Positions 37,441 through 46,305 of a DNA stretch of 64,000 nt are shown here, piece after piece. This stretch comes from Treponema sp. (GTDB taxonomy: Bacteria; Spirochaetota; Spirochaetia; Treponematales; Treponemataceae): contig JAGCTZ010000057.1 of the NCBI GenBank assembly GCA_017963165.1, forward strand, positions 43,720 through 107,719, given 5' to 3'. The position numbers were made by a program, and so were the translations under genes. How positions within the stretch are numbered: the first letter of the stretch is position 1; the number at the start of each line of letters is the position of its first letter. The notes under the pieces are model-generated. The model was not told the origin of the DNA. It did not search any database and was given only the letters and a program-made list of their open reading frames with translations.

Positions 37441-38785
37441 TTATTTCCTGAATACTTTTGCCTGTTTCACGTGCTATTTTTGCAAGATCCTCGTATTCAA
37501 TTTTTTTGCGGATGACACCATAGCCCTGCGAGCATTTTACGTGTACTTCGCCATACTTTGTTTGAATTGTTTCTATATGACGATTAAGTCCGTAACGCTT
37601 ACTTATGTTCTGACGTACACCAAGAGTTGTTGTGTGAGTAAACAGCGCTGTAAGAACTTTTTCTTTAACTGACTCACGGCACATTACACTAAGCACAACT
37701 CCAGGTCGTGATTTTTTCATTGTTACAGGAATTGTATAAGCTTCGACTGCACCTGCTTCGAAAAGCTGTTCAATTGCAAAACCTATTCGTTCTGCGCTTA
37801 TGTCATCAAGATTGCAGGTAAACTCTACAATTTCTTCCGGCTTATCCTTTTGTTCTCCAAGGATTACGCGGACACAGTTTGCTGCTTCAAAATCTTTTTT
37901 GCCCATGCCGTAGCCTGTCTTATTTATAGAAAGAAGCGGCATTTCTCCAAACTCTGTAACAAAATGCTTAAGAATTGCAGCCCCTGTCGGAGTACAAAGC
38001 TCGCCGTTTATATGTCCGCCATAAATTGGAATGCCTTCCAGAATTGTTGCAGTTGCCGGCGCCGGAACAGGTAAGATTCCGTGTGCACAATGAACATGAC
38101 CTGAACCAACGTGAACAGGTGATGCATAGATTTTTTGCGGTGCAAGCATTTCGAGCAATAGGCAGACTCCTATTACATCTGCAATTGCATCCATTGTTCC
38201 AACTTCGTGAAAATGAATGTCTGTTACAGGACGACCATGAGCCTTGCTTTCGGCTGCAGCAATTAATTTATATATTTGAATTGCGTTTTGTTTTACAGAG
38301 TCAGAAAGCTTGAGGTCGTCGATGATGTGCTCAATTTGTTCCATGCTGGAGTGGTGGTGATGATGTTCGTGATTGTGATGATGTTCATCTCCGTGGCCCT
38401 TCGACAGGCTCAGGGACCCCGAACTTTCGTGCTCGTGATTGTGGTCATGCTCGTGTTCGTGATTGTGGTCATGCTCGTGCTCGTGATTGGGGTCCCTGAG
38501 CTCCGTCGAAGGGCCGCCCTCATGATGAAACTCATGCCCATGCTCATGATGATGCCCATGCTCATGCTCACCTTCCTCTTCACCATCAACAACAACTTTT
38601 ATATGTGTTCCGACAATTCCGCATTTTGTCGATTTTTCTGCCACAACCTGAACGTTTGGAATTCCGGCCACATTTATTTTTTCAAGAAACTCTTTTTTCT
38701 GTTCGTCATCTAAAAGTTCAAAAAGTGCGGCAGTAAGCATATCGCCTGCAGCACCCATACCAAGATCAAAATAGAGTACGTTCAT
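37394..38785 (-). CDS. larC: Nickel pincer cofactor biosynthesis protein LarC
   Basis: 463 residues. LarC is the CTP-dependent nickel insertase that completes the nickel-pincer nucleotide cofactor used by lactate racemase. Visible blocks are YFDLGMGAAGDML at the start, IHFHEVGTMDAIADVIG, SGHVHCAHGILPVPAP, and CNLDDISAERIGFAIEQLFEAGA. Start at 38785 is chosen because GGAGG precedes it and the family begins there. A His-rich stretch (about 75-165) is normal for some LarC proteins as a metal store, but here it contains a composite in-frame repeat insertion. LarC is split by a programmed frameshift in Lactobacillus plantarum; here it is one uninterrupted frame. 28 nt upstream is a repeat copy. 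Confidence 0.93.
   Translation of the reverse strand: MNVLYFDLGMGAAGDMLTAALFELLDDEQKKEFLEKINVAGIPNVQVVAEKSTKCGIVGTHIKVVVDGEEEGEHEHGHHHEHGHEFHHEGGPSTELRDPNHEHEHDHNHEHEHDHNHEHESSGSLSLSKGHGDEHHHNHEHHHHHSSMEQIEHIIDDLKLSDSVKQNAIQIYKLIAAAESKAHGRPVTDIHFHEVGTMDAIADVIGVCLLLEMLAPQKIYASPVHVGSGHVHCAHGILPVPAPATATILEGIPIYGGHINGELCTPTGAAILKHFVTEFGEMPLLSINKTGYGMGKKDFEAANCVRVILGEQKDKPEEIVEFTCNLDDISAERIGFAIEQLFEAGAVEAYTIPVTMKKSRPGVVLSVMCRESVKEKVLTALFTHTTTLGVRQNISKRYGLNRHIETIQTKYGEVHVKCSQGYGVIRKKIEYEDLAKIARETGKSIQEINDEIGITGQASDAGR
38395..38515. repeat. Composite palindromic repeat inside larC
   Basis: One copy of the GGCCCTTCGACAGG-type element at 38395-38420 and an inverted copy at 38489-38515, separated by about 68 bp of 24-bp tandem repeats that encode DHNHEHEH. 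The copies translate as GSLSLSKG and GPSTELRDP in LarC. The whole block keeps the larC frame open. The same arrangement (element, short tandem repeats, inverted element) occurs in queH at 63892-63999. Confidence 0.85.
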
Positions 38786-38813
38786 ATTGATTTCCTCCAT
38801 CACTAATATTAAT

Positions 38814-38839
38814 GGCCCTTCGACAAGCTCAGGAACCCC
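38814..38839. repeat. GGCCCTTCGACAAGC-type repeat between larB and larC
   Basis: Intergenic copy of the palindromic repeat, 28 nt upstream of the larC start and 29 nt after the larB stop. Could modulate the larB-larC transcript. Confidence 0.85.
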
Positions 38840-38867
38840 GTTGAATTATTTATGTTTCCCCGTGATG

Positions 38868-39611
38868 TTATTTATGATTAATCATATTTGCAAGATAACC
38901 GGCACCAAAACCGTTATCAATATTTACAACACTAACACCACTAGCACAGGAATTAAGCATAGAAAGCAGAGCCGAAAGTCCTTCAAAAGCGGCGCCATAA
39001 CCAACGCTTGTAGGCACTGCAATTACAGGACAATCTGCAAGGCCTCCAATCACACTGGCAAGGGCACCTTCCATTCCGGCAATTGCAATTATAACTGTGG
39101 CGCCCATTATTTCATCAAGATGATTAAGCAGACGATGTAGCCCCGCAACGCCAACATCATAAAGTCGTGTAACTTCGTTTCCAAGAACTTCGGCAGTAAC
39201 TGCTGCTTCTTCGGCAACAGGAATATCGCTTGTGCCCCCGGTTGCAACAACAATTTTTCCAATTCCATCGGGCTTTGGGATTGTTCCGGCAATACCAATT
39301 CGCGCTTCTTTCCGGTAATCAAGAGTTACCTGCGCACCAACAATTTCTGCTGCCTGCAGAGACAGTCTTGTTACAAGAATTGTTTCCTGCCCGTTTTTCT
39401 GAAGCGTCTGAATTATTTTGATTATTTGTTCCGGAGTTTTTCCGGCTCCATAGATTACCTCGGCCGCCCCCTGCCGTGCTTTTCGATGAAGGTCGACCTT
39501 GGCAAAATCTATATCTTCGAATGGTTGTTTTTTTATTTGAAGCAGGGCATCTTCGACGCTTATAGTTCCGTCTTTTACGCCCTGCAAAAGTTGTTTTATT
39601 TCACTGTTCAT
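38868..39611 (-). CDS. larB: Nickel pincer cofactor biosynthesis protein LarB
   Basis: 247 residues. LarB carboxylates and hydrolyses nicotinic acid adenine dinucleotide in the first step of pincer cofactor synthesis and has a PurE-like C-terminal half. Visible blocks are RQGAAEVIYGAGKTPEQI, GIAGTIPKPDGIGKIVVATGGTSDIPVAEEAAVTAE-type region, and CPVIAVPTSVGYGAAFEGLSALLSMLNSCA. It is followed by larC on the same strand. LarA and LarE genes are not in the window; the cofactor may serve a LarA homologue elsewhere. Confidence 0.95.
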   Translation of the reverse strand: MNSEIKQLLQGVKDGTISVEDALLQIKKQPFEDIDFAKVDLHRKARQGAAEVIYGAGKTPEQIIKIIQTLQKNGQETILVTRLSLQAAEIVGAQVTLDYRKEARIGIAGTIPKPDGIGKIVVATGGTSDIPVAEEAAVTAEVLGNEVTRLYDVGVAGLHRLLNHLDEIMGATVIIAIAGMEGALASVIGGLADCPVIAVPTSVGYGAAFEGLSALLSMLNSCASGVSVVNIDNGFGAGYLANMINHK

Positions 39612-39617
39612 TACAAA

Positions 39618-39929
39618 TTATTTTTTTGTCAAAGCAGACTTAACAATTCCTTTTGGATCTTTAATCAAAAGAATTACAAGCCAGATTATAAGTCCCAGTG
39701 CTACAACAGAAAGTCCAAGATAAAAATCATTAAGCATATCAAGAGGAGCAGGAACAAATGATTCGGCACCAAGCTCTGCATATTCAAAAATTGCATCTGC
39801 AAGCCACATAAGAGAAGCTCCCCAATACATAAGACACAAAGTTCCAAGATGGAGCTGTGCACGTTCATTATTTTTATACCAGATTAAAGTACTGATAATT
39901 GCTGCGAAAACTGTAGTTAAAAGTGTCAT
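39618..39929 (-). CDS. Small membrane protein in the lar cluster (B)
   Basis: 103 residues, starting MTLLTTVFAAIISTLIW. Three hydrophobic segments: about 2-19, 30-55 (LHLGTLCLMYWGASLMWLADAIF) and 70-93 (DFYLGLSVVALGLIIWLVILL). Its ATG overlaps the TGA of the next gene upstream by 4 nt (ATGA), and it ends 6 nt before larB. No family recognised. Position in a LarB/LarC unit suggests a role with nickel or lactate, for example transport; this is inference. Confidence 0.7.
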   Translation of the reverse strand: MTLLTTVFAAIISTLIWYKNNERAQLHLGTLCLMYWGASLMWLADAIFEYAELGAESFVPAPLDMLNDFYLGLSVVALGLIIWLVILLIKDPKGIVKSALTKK

Positions 39930-40333
39930 GCTAATCCCACTCCTGCCATAATTTCGTCTGTTTTGTCTATTTTCTTTTCCATCAACGTCGAAACAAGAAC
40001 CATTAGTCCCCAGACAGCCGTGACAATAACTGCCATTGTAACTCCAGTTGTTGCCATTTCGTGGAGCATTTCGGCGGCATTTCCGTCCTTTACTGCAGTA
40101 AGGAATGGGAAGAATGGAACAACCTCGCCATGCCAAACATGTTCAAAAGCAAGAAGAGCTGAACCGCCCCAAAGCATTTTGTTAAGCCATCCTAACTTTG
40201 TTGTAAAACTGATTTTTTCTGCTTCGCCTTCATGAGAGATTTTTACTGTCTGATTCTTCTCTTTAGATTTTAAGATTTTCTGTGCTACCGTAGTAATGAT
40301 TGCTTCGGCGGCAGGAACTGTAAAACATGCCAT
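39926..40333 (-). CDS. Small membrane protein in the lar cluster (A)
   Basis: 135 residues. An N-terminal soluble/amphipathic part (MACFTVPAAEAIITTVAQKIL) is followed by hydrophobic segments near 55-70 and 95-115 with several His (FEHVWHG, MLHEMATTG). AGGAGG lies 5 to 10 nt before the ATG. It is first in the run A-B-larB-larC-TIGR02757. No family recognised. The His residues near membrane segments could bind metal, but that is untested. Confidence 0.7.
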   Translation of the reverse strand: MACFTVPAAEAIITTVAQKILKSKEKNQTVKISHEGEAEKISFTTKLGWLNKMLWGGSALLAFEHVWHGEVVPFFPFLTAVKDGNAAEMLHEMATTGVTMAVIVTAVWGLMVLVSTLMEKKIDKTDEIMAGVGLA

Positions 40334-40363
40334 TTTGGCCTCCTGTTTATTAATTGTTTTGGT

Positions 40364-40389
40364 GGCCCTTCGAAAAACTCAAGAACCCC
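40364..40389. repeat. Degenerate GGCCCTTCG-type repeat upstream of the lar cluster
   Basis: A decayed copy (CGAAAAACTCAAGAACC in the second half) 30 nt before the first gene of the lar cluster. The rest of 40390-40464 is AT-rich with no feature recognised. Confidence 0.7.
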
Positions 40390-40464
40390 AATAACATTGT
40401 CAATTTACCAAACAACTATAAATTATACTCCACTTCTTTTCAAAAAAATATAAAAAAACGTTAT

Positions 40465-41706
40465 TTAAATTGTATTTTTTTGAGTGTTATAAAATTTATA
40501 CAATTCTTCTGTTGCAAGCGCCATTTTTGTCACCGAAAAATCGCTTCCTTCGGGATAAACATACAGCGTATCATTAATTGTATTTAAATCTACGCAGTCG
40601 CCTTTTTTACCAAGGTATTCATATTCAATATGAACAGAATACTGAGAAACGGCATCTATCTTTACTTCATACGGTTTGCCCTGATATTCGCCGGTGAGTG
40701 TAAAACCGTTCATATCATGAGTCAGCGTTGCCATGCCAATATCAATGTAACGTGCTGCATTAGGAAGCGCGTCGACCTGAGCACGACAGGTAATTCCATA
40801 AGTTCCAGCTTCTACTTCCTTGCGGACCTGCGCACGTTCCCATTCATACCAGTCCGGAATATGAGAAAATTCTGTTTCGCCTGATTTTGCAGCCAGTTCT
40901 CCAAGCTCTGTCATTTCCCATTCTTTTCCGCAGCAATCACATTTTAAGGTTATCCCCTGGGAGCTCATTTTGTATTCGGTAAGACACGACGGACATTTGT
41001 ACAGAATTTTATGTAGTCCTTTTGCGCGTTCCGGGTATGTAACACGAATATTGTTTTCCTTCTGCCACTTAAAATCATCATATTGAAATTCTTTTTCTAT
41101 TCCTGCCATGATTTCTTTATAATCGAGCGTCTGAACCTGCTCTGCTGTATAAAGACATTTCATTGTTGCCTGGGTTGGAATAACTTTGTGATCGGGAAGA
41201 TTCCAGAACGGTGAATTAACATGATGTCCGTGACAGATAAGCGTAACAACCGGAACCTTAAGGATTTTTGCAAGCTTTCCAAGCGATTCCGGCAGAATTG
41301 CAGTTGTTCCGCAAAGAGAATAACGTGCCTCCGGATAAATTGCGGCAATATTTCCTCTGTCGACAACTGTTTTTAGCTGACGTACAAGCGTAATATCATT
41401 TGTAAACTTACGCTTGCAGATACAACCTATAAAACGCAAAAGCCATTCTCGTTTCCAAAAGCCGTCAATTGCAACTACATAATTTGCACTATGCGGAAAG
41501 ATTGCTTTTGTTGCAACCTTAAAATCCATAAATGCATTGTGATTGCAAAGCAAAAGATACGGTGGCTTTATTCCTTTCATATTGATTTTTTCGAGCTGAT
41601 TTTTGTGCGCCCAGACAGCCGGCATAGAAAGCAGCCAGATAAGCCATTTAAGATGCTGTCTCATCGGCGGCCTTTTCATATCAAATCGTTTTATGTCGTC
41701 AAGCAT
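40465..41706 (-). CDS. PlsC-like acyltransferase with C-terminal zinc-ribbon extension
   Basis: 413 residues. The N-terminal half has the acyltransferase signature NHNAFMD (His56, X4, Asp61) and a variant PlsC motif III, YPEARYS, so it likely acylates a glycerolipid or lysophospholipid. A four-Cys ribbon follows (CPSCLTEY...CDCCGKEW, about 225-250), then a C-terminal beta-rich domain with no recognised family. No clear membrane segment apart from WLIWLLSMPAVW near 21-32. The start is preceded by AGGAG. Not in an obvious operon. Confidence 0.85.
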   Translation of the reverse strand: MLDDIKRFDMKRPPMRQHLKWLIWLLSMPAVWAHKNQLEKINMKGIKPPYLLLCNHNAFMDFKVATKAIFPHSANYVVAIDGFWKREWLLRFIGCICKRKFTNDITLVRQLKTVVDRGNIAAIYPEARYSLCGTTAILPESLGKLAKILKVPVVTLICHGHHVNSPFWNLPDHKVIPTQATMKCLYTAEQVQTLDYKEIMAGIEKEFQYDDFKWQKENNIRVTYPERAKGLHKILYKCPSCLTEYKMSSQGITLKCDCCGKEWEMTELGELAAKSGETEFSHIPDWYEWERAQVRKEVEAGTYGITCRAQVDALPNAARYIDIGMATLTHDMNGFTLTGEYQGKPYEVKIDAVSQYSVHIEYEYLGKKGDCVDLNTINDTLYVYPEGSDFSVTKMALATEELYKFYNTQKNTI

Positions 41707-41767
41707 GAATTTTCTCCTGAGTAAATAATTGTAACACAGGAAGTTTGATTTGTGCTATACTTGTTTT

Positions 41768-42469
41768 ATGAATGAAACAACTTTAAAGAAAACTTCCATC
41801 AGCATAAATGCTGTGACTTTTTTGCTTACGGCCTTTGCAACGACATGTATGATTCTTGGTATTAATCTTTTTAGCCGCACGGAAGAAGTCCGCGCTTTTA
41901 CTGCCGCAAATCTTGAAGCATTTAAATATTTTACTGTTGATTCAAATGTGATGGCCGGAATTACAGCCCTCATCTATTTGATATTAGAAGCAAAAGGCAA
42001 AGAATTAAGCGCACGTGCCGCCACCTTCCTTCATAGCTTAAGACTTGCAGCAACTACAGGTGTTGCACTTACAATGCTTGTTACTGCTTTCTTTTTAATT
42101 CCTCAGTTTGGAAAAGACTGGTACATTCTTTACATAGACAATAACTTTTTCTTTCACCTTACAATTCCGCTTTTATGTGTTATTGACTATATCTTTTTTG
42201 AACCTGGCGCAAAATCACTTACGCTTAAGCAATCTGTTTCCGGAATTATTCCAATGATGGTGTACGCCGTTTTTTATACAATTAATATTATTATCCATCT
42301 TGGGAACGGCGAACCTCTAAAAACTTATGACTGGTACGGCTTTTTAGGAGGAAAGCTTACAAATGCCTTTATTGCAATTCCTGCCATGCTGCTTATTACC
42401 TGGGGAATAAGCCTTGCAATTTGGGGAGCAAATAAAAAGGCAAAAGCAAATTTCGTTAGCATCAATTAA
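41768..42469 (+). CDS. Pr6Pr family membrane protein
   Basis: 233 residues with about six membrane segments. FKYFTVDSNVMAGITALIY, DNNFFFHLTIPLLCVIDYIFFE and YDWYGF match the Pr6Pr/FAR-17a/AIG1-like family of bacterial six-helix proteins of unknown function. ATG at 41768 lies 6 nt after a TATACT box (41756-41761) with no ribosome-binding site. TTG at 41750, preceded by AGGAAG, is an alternative start. It converges with the broken nuclease gene and overlaps its end by 8 nt. Confidence 0.75.
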   Translation: MNETTLKKTSISINAVTFLLTAFATTCMILGINLFSRTEEVRAFTAANLEAFKYFTVDSNVMAGITALIYLILEAKGKELSARAATFLHSLRLAATTGVALTMLVTAFFLIPQFGKDWYILYIDNNFFFHLTIPLLCVIDYIFFEPGAKSLTLKQSVSGIIPMMVYAVFYTINIIIHLGNGEPLKTYDWYGFLGGKLTNAFIAIPAMLLITWGISLAIWGANKKAKANFVSIN

Positions 42470-43872
42470 CTAACCATTCTGTAATATTTCTTTCTTCCGT
42501 ACTGAAGTTGACGCCTATCTTAAAGAGCTTACGTTTATCCGCAGAATACGGAACTGCATAATTCTGGGCTTCAATCTGGGCAAGGGCTTCTTTTGCAGAA
42601 GAGTCGCGCTTGAACTCAAAAATGTAAACGTAGTCATCGGTTTCTACAATGCAGTCGGCCGTTGTCTACATCAAGACCAAAGCTTCGGATATCAAGCGGA
42701 CTTGTGTTTTTGGTGTTCAAATATTCCGGTGCAAGACAGTTGATAAAGCCGTATTTTACTTCCGCATTCGGATAGCCCAGGCAGTAGCTTTCGTATTTTT
42801 CATCATAACCTTTGATTGTAAGGTATCCGGTCTGATAAAACAGCGGAATTATGTCAGGATTGTCCGGACGGTAATCGCTGATTGCACTTGCTGTCGCGTA
42901 AAGGTTATCATCCGAAAACTTTTTTATGTCAAAATCTCTTTCACGTAGTTTTTTTACAAGGAAGGATGGAGTTCCGCTTTCAAACCAGTAGTTGCCGAAA
43001 GTATTTTTTTGAAAAGCATTCAACAAACTAAATGGATTATACATATCAGTCATTTGCTCGCTGAAATGGTAGCCGTCATACTTTCTTTTCAGCTCTGCCA
43101 GACATTCTTCTTTTGAATATTTATATTTTTCTGCAAGCTTTTCAATCTCCGGAGCAAAAACGGTTTCCAGTTCTTCTTGTGATATACCGCAGATTTTCTC
43201 TGTAACTACATCTAGCGAAATGTCATTCAGCTGATTCAAATCACTAAAAATGCTAACCTTGCTGAACTTGGTAACGCCGGTGAAAAGAGCAAAGTTTAGA
43301 TAATCATCATAGTCTTTTAATACAGCAAAAAATCCTTTGTAAAGAGACTTATTTTCTTCTTCCTGATTACTGTTGCCGCCAAGATTTTTTAAAAGCGGAT
43401 TATCATATTCATCAACAAGGACGGTAACTTTTGCCCCCGTCTTTTCCAAAGCATTTTTTAAGGCATGACCAAAACGGACAGGCAGATCTTCATCAAAAGA
43501 AGGCAAATCATATTTTTGTTCAAAATCTAAAAGTGTATTTTTTAATCTTTCCCTTAATCCATCTTCCTTTGTAAACTCGCCGCTTGCAAGAGAAAACACC
43601 ATTACCGGGCAGGGCTTCCACGCATCAGGATTATCCTTTTCCAGTTCAACAATTTTCAGGCCGTCAAAAAGCTCCTTTTTTCCTTCAAAATAGGCTTTTA
43701 ACGTAGAAATCAAAAGACTTTTTCCAAAACGGCGGGGGCGGGAAAGAAAATAAACTTTACCGGAATGAACAAGATTAAAAATATCTTCGGTCTTATCAAC
43801 ATAAAGATACTTGTTCTGGCGTAAATCTTCAAAACTCTGAATGCCAATCGGCAGCTTGCGTGAAAAATCCAT
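42462..43872 (-). pseudogene. AAA-ATPase-like / PD-(D/E)XK nuclease protein (DUF1703 type), frameshifted with internal deletion
   Basis: The first 412 residues (MDFSRKLPIGIQSFEDLRQNKYLYVDKTEDI, SRPRRFGKSLLISTLKAYF, VTVLVDEYDNPLL) are the AAA-ATPase-like part. The frame ends at 42634 after SFGLDVDNGRLHCRNR. In another frame, starting near 42660, the expected C-terminus continues as DCIVETDDYVYIFEFKRD...RNITEWLVN to a TGA at 42462. Compared with the usual family layout, roughly 75 residues between VDNGR and DCIVET (the first half of the nuclease domain) are missing, and the frame is shifted. Probably inactive as a nuclease. TATAAT 7 nt before the ATG. Confidence 0.85.
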
Positions 43873-43931
43873 ATAAAAAATTATAACATGTAAAGGGTTT
43901 GTTTTCTATATAATATTTATTAAATGTAATT
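43872..43931. repeat. 60-bp direct repeat, left copy
   Basis: Starts TATAAAAAATTATAACATGT. It matches 47777-47836 at 57 of 60 positions. The two copies bracket a 3.8-kb segment holding the DUF6273 lipoprotein and the OmpA-family gene. This copy contains the start-proximal promoter of the broken ATPase gene. Confidence 0.85.
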
Positions 43932-43977
43932 GGGGGTTGCATGCCCCATGTGCAAGCTGCCTGCCGCCAGACTATTT

Positions 43978-46299
43978 TTACTGTGCGGAAATTGACAAAG
44001 CCGGCACAACACCCCCATCCGTAGAGCTAACGACGTTGCTGCTGTCGGCATCGCCATCATCATCGACGTAGCGCGCGCGGTCACTATAATTACAGAAAGG
44101 AGAGCGCAGCCACCACCTGCCACCGTAACCAATTTCACCTCCTCCATTTTCGCTGTAATCGTACGCACCTGTTGCCCTTGCGTAATCCGTGGTAACGCGG
44201 ATGCGCGCACTTTCATTATGCGTTGCGTCGCCTTTGTAAGCGCTGTAAACATCAAAGCCGTAGGTGCTTGTCGTGACTTCCTGCTCACTCAACAAGAAAA
44301 TTTTGTCGCTTGTCCGACTGTCGCTGGCGTATTTATTTTCTCCTCTGTGCCAAGACATTGCCTTAACAAAATCATCAAGACTGTCATAGTTTCCAGGCAG
44401 AGTCGTGCTAAGACTGTTGTCTACAGAGGTATCCAGAATTGCCGACTGCACGGCACTTGTGAAGGCGCTTTGCAAAAAGCCCTTTTCCTTCTCGTATGTA
44501 TTCTCCTGTGTGTCGTACACTTCGTATTTACCATTGAGCCAGGCGCGGACTGTGGAATACTTGTAGTTGTTGGCGTAAACCGTGTCGCCGCCAATTGTTC
44601 GGTTTCTTGTATTTAGGTAATACGGAACACCACCTGTCAAGATGTTTTCCGCAAGCAGAAGCCACTGCTTTTCTGTGGATTCATCATTGTCATGGTCAAA
44701 TTCCTTTGTAAGCACGCGCCACTTTATAGGCTCAATCTTGAACCATTGCTTAGTTTTTCTACCTTTTCCTACTTTTGTTTCATTATCTGAATATGTATAG
44801 TCCCCATAAGGATAACCATTTTCCTCACATTCCACATACCATTCACCATCGCTTCCAAGACAGTAGGTGAACATTCCCTGTTCTTTCTTCGTATCCTCAT
44901 ATACCCTAACTTTATCATTTTTAATTGTCTGCGGCCAGTCGCCGAATTCAACATAAATAATCTTGTAGGTTGACTCGTCTGCTGTCTCACCTGTTGCCTC
45001 CCCTGCTGTTCCTATATATTCATTTATACCAAGCTCCTTTACACTTTCCGTCAGTGCGCGGCCTTTTACCCACTTTGCATAAAGCGTGGTGTTTTTTGTA
45101 ACTTCATAGTTATCCGTCACTTTCTTGTCGTCGGAACATGAAGAGTCCAAATACCAGTCTGCAAAGCCCCAGAAGTCTCTCTTATCAGCTTCTGTTGTTT
45201 CTGGTACCGGCAGCTTGCTTACGGTAATTTTTGCGCCTTCGTCAACGCGGGTTTGCGTTGGAGCAGTTCCGTGTCCGCCCTTGTCGTAGCTTATTGCGCA
45301 TTCCCATTTTGGTGCAAGCGAAACGTCACCTGTCAGCGTGCTTCCTTCTTTAATGAGTGTTTTTGTATTGTCACTGTTGTCGTACCAGCCGGCAAAGTAA
45401 TGGTCCTGTGTGTCAGGCAGTTTTTCCGGCAACTGGGCAGCTTTGAGCTTTTCACCTTCCTTAACAAGCACAGTCTTTGTTGCTGTATCTGTTCCTGTTC
45501 CTGTTCCTGTTGGATAGGTCAGCGTGTATTTTGTAACCGTCATGCTGCACGGGTCGCTTTCGTTGCCTACAGTGTTAACATATTTAATTGTAAAATTGTA
45601 ATCCTTCTTTTTGTCATCTGTAAGATCTGTTTCTGTGAATATGTATTCTTTAGTTCCCTTGTTTACCGTTATGCTTACAGGGTCGCTTGTTTTTGTTCCG
45701 CCGTTTCCGTCATCCTGAGTATATGTAAGCGTAATTTCCGCATGGTCATAGTTTGGTTCTTCAGATTCGTCGGGTTCGCTCCAGGTAAGTTTTATTGATG
45801 AATCATCTGTTGCAGATGGATAATCCACCGTTATTCCTGTGCCGTCCGGCTTTGGCGGCTTTGTAAAGTCAATTGTAATCTGCTCTGTTTCCCTTCTTCC
45901 AGCTCCATCCAATACTGCAACCGTATAAGTTCCGTTTCCATCTGTTTCGTTTGTCGCTGTAATTTCAAATGTCCATTTTTTGTTGTCATTTGTTGCACCT
46001 GCTTCAAAGGCATTTTCATCTTCAAGAAGTTTTTTTGCAACCTGGGAACCATCCTTTTTCCACACAACCTTCTTCACTTCGCTGTCTGTAGTAATTGCTA
46101 CAGTAACATCAAGCTTCTGGCCGCCCTCTCCATTTTTCTGAGGTTTTCCGGCTGTCAATTCTATGGAAAGTGGTTCTCCATTTGTTGCGCCGGTCTTCTT
46201 TTTTCCATTTAATTCTGCAAGCATGTCGCTGCAGGAAAAGAAAAACACTGCCGTAAAAAATATTGCCGTAAAATATATGATTCTTCGTTTCATTTTCAT
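43978..46299 (-). CDS. Surface lipoprotein with InlB B-repeats and C-terminal DUF6273-like domain
   Basis: 773 residues. Signal peptide ends FFFSC. Ig/fibronectin-like region (about 45-280), then two InlB-type repeats (YPTGTGTGTDTATKTV...GWYDNSD and YDKGGHGTAPTQTRV...DWYLDSS), then a DUF6273/C-type-lectin-like domain from about 420 (IKWRVLTKEFD, YYLNTRNRTI, STVRAWLNG, GGRWWLRSPF, DGGVVPALSI). It follows the OmpA-family gene by 6 nt with GGAGAG before the ATG. Codons 730-760 are unusually GC-rich for the region. Likely surface ligand binding. Confidence 0.85.
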   Translation of the reverse strand: MKMKRRIIYFTAIFFTAVFFFSCSDMLAELNGKKKTGATNGEPLSIELTAGKPQKNGEGGQKLDVTVAITTDSEVKKVVWKKDGSQVAKKLLEDENAFEAGATNDNKKWTFEITATNETDGNGTYTVAVLDGAGRRETEQITIDFTKPPKPDGTGITVDYPSATDDSSIKLTWSEPDESEEPNYDHAEITLTYTQDDGNGGTKTSDPVSITVNKGTKEYIFTETDLTDDKKKDYNFTIKYVNTVGNESDPCSMTVTKYTLTYPTGTGTGTDTATKTVLVKEGEKLKAAQLPEKLPDTQDHYFAGWYDNSDNTKTLIKEGSTLTGDVSLAPKWECAISYDKGGHGTAPTQTRVDEGAKITVSKLPVPETTEADKRDFWGFADWYLDSSCSDDKKVTDNYEVTKNTTLYAKWVKGRALTESVKELGINEYIGTAGEATGETADESTYKIIYVEFGDWPQTIKNDKVRVYEDTKKEQGMFTYCLGSDGEWYVECEENGYPYGDYTYSDNETKVGKGRKTKQWFKIEPIKWRVLTKEFDHDNDESTEKQWLLLAENILTGGVPYYLNTRNRTIGGDTVYANNYKYSTVRAWLNGKYEVYDTQENTYEKEKGFLQSAFTSAVQSAILDTSVDNSLSTTLPGNYDSLDDFVKAMSWHRGENKYASDSRTSDKIFLLSEQEVTTSTYGFDVYSAYKGDATHNESARIRVTTDYARATGAYDYSENGGGEIGYGGRWWLRSPFCNYSDRARYVDDDGDADSSNVVSSTDGGVVPALSISAQ

Positions 46300-46305
46300 T
46301 CTCTC

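Noticed and set aside
37394..38785. Programmed frameshift in larC as in Lactobacillus
   Set aside because: The reading frame is continuous from start to stop here.
43978..46299. Complete diversity-generating retroelement
   Set aside because: No reverse transcriptase or template repeat is visible, and the four-helix-bundle gene is 30 kb away with its own element.
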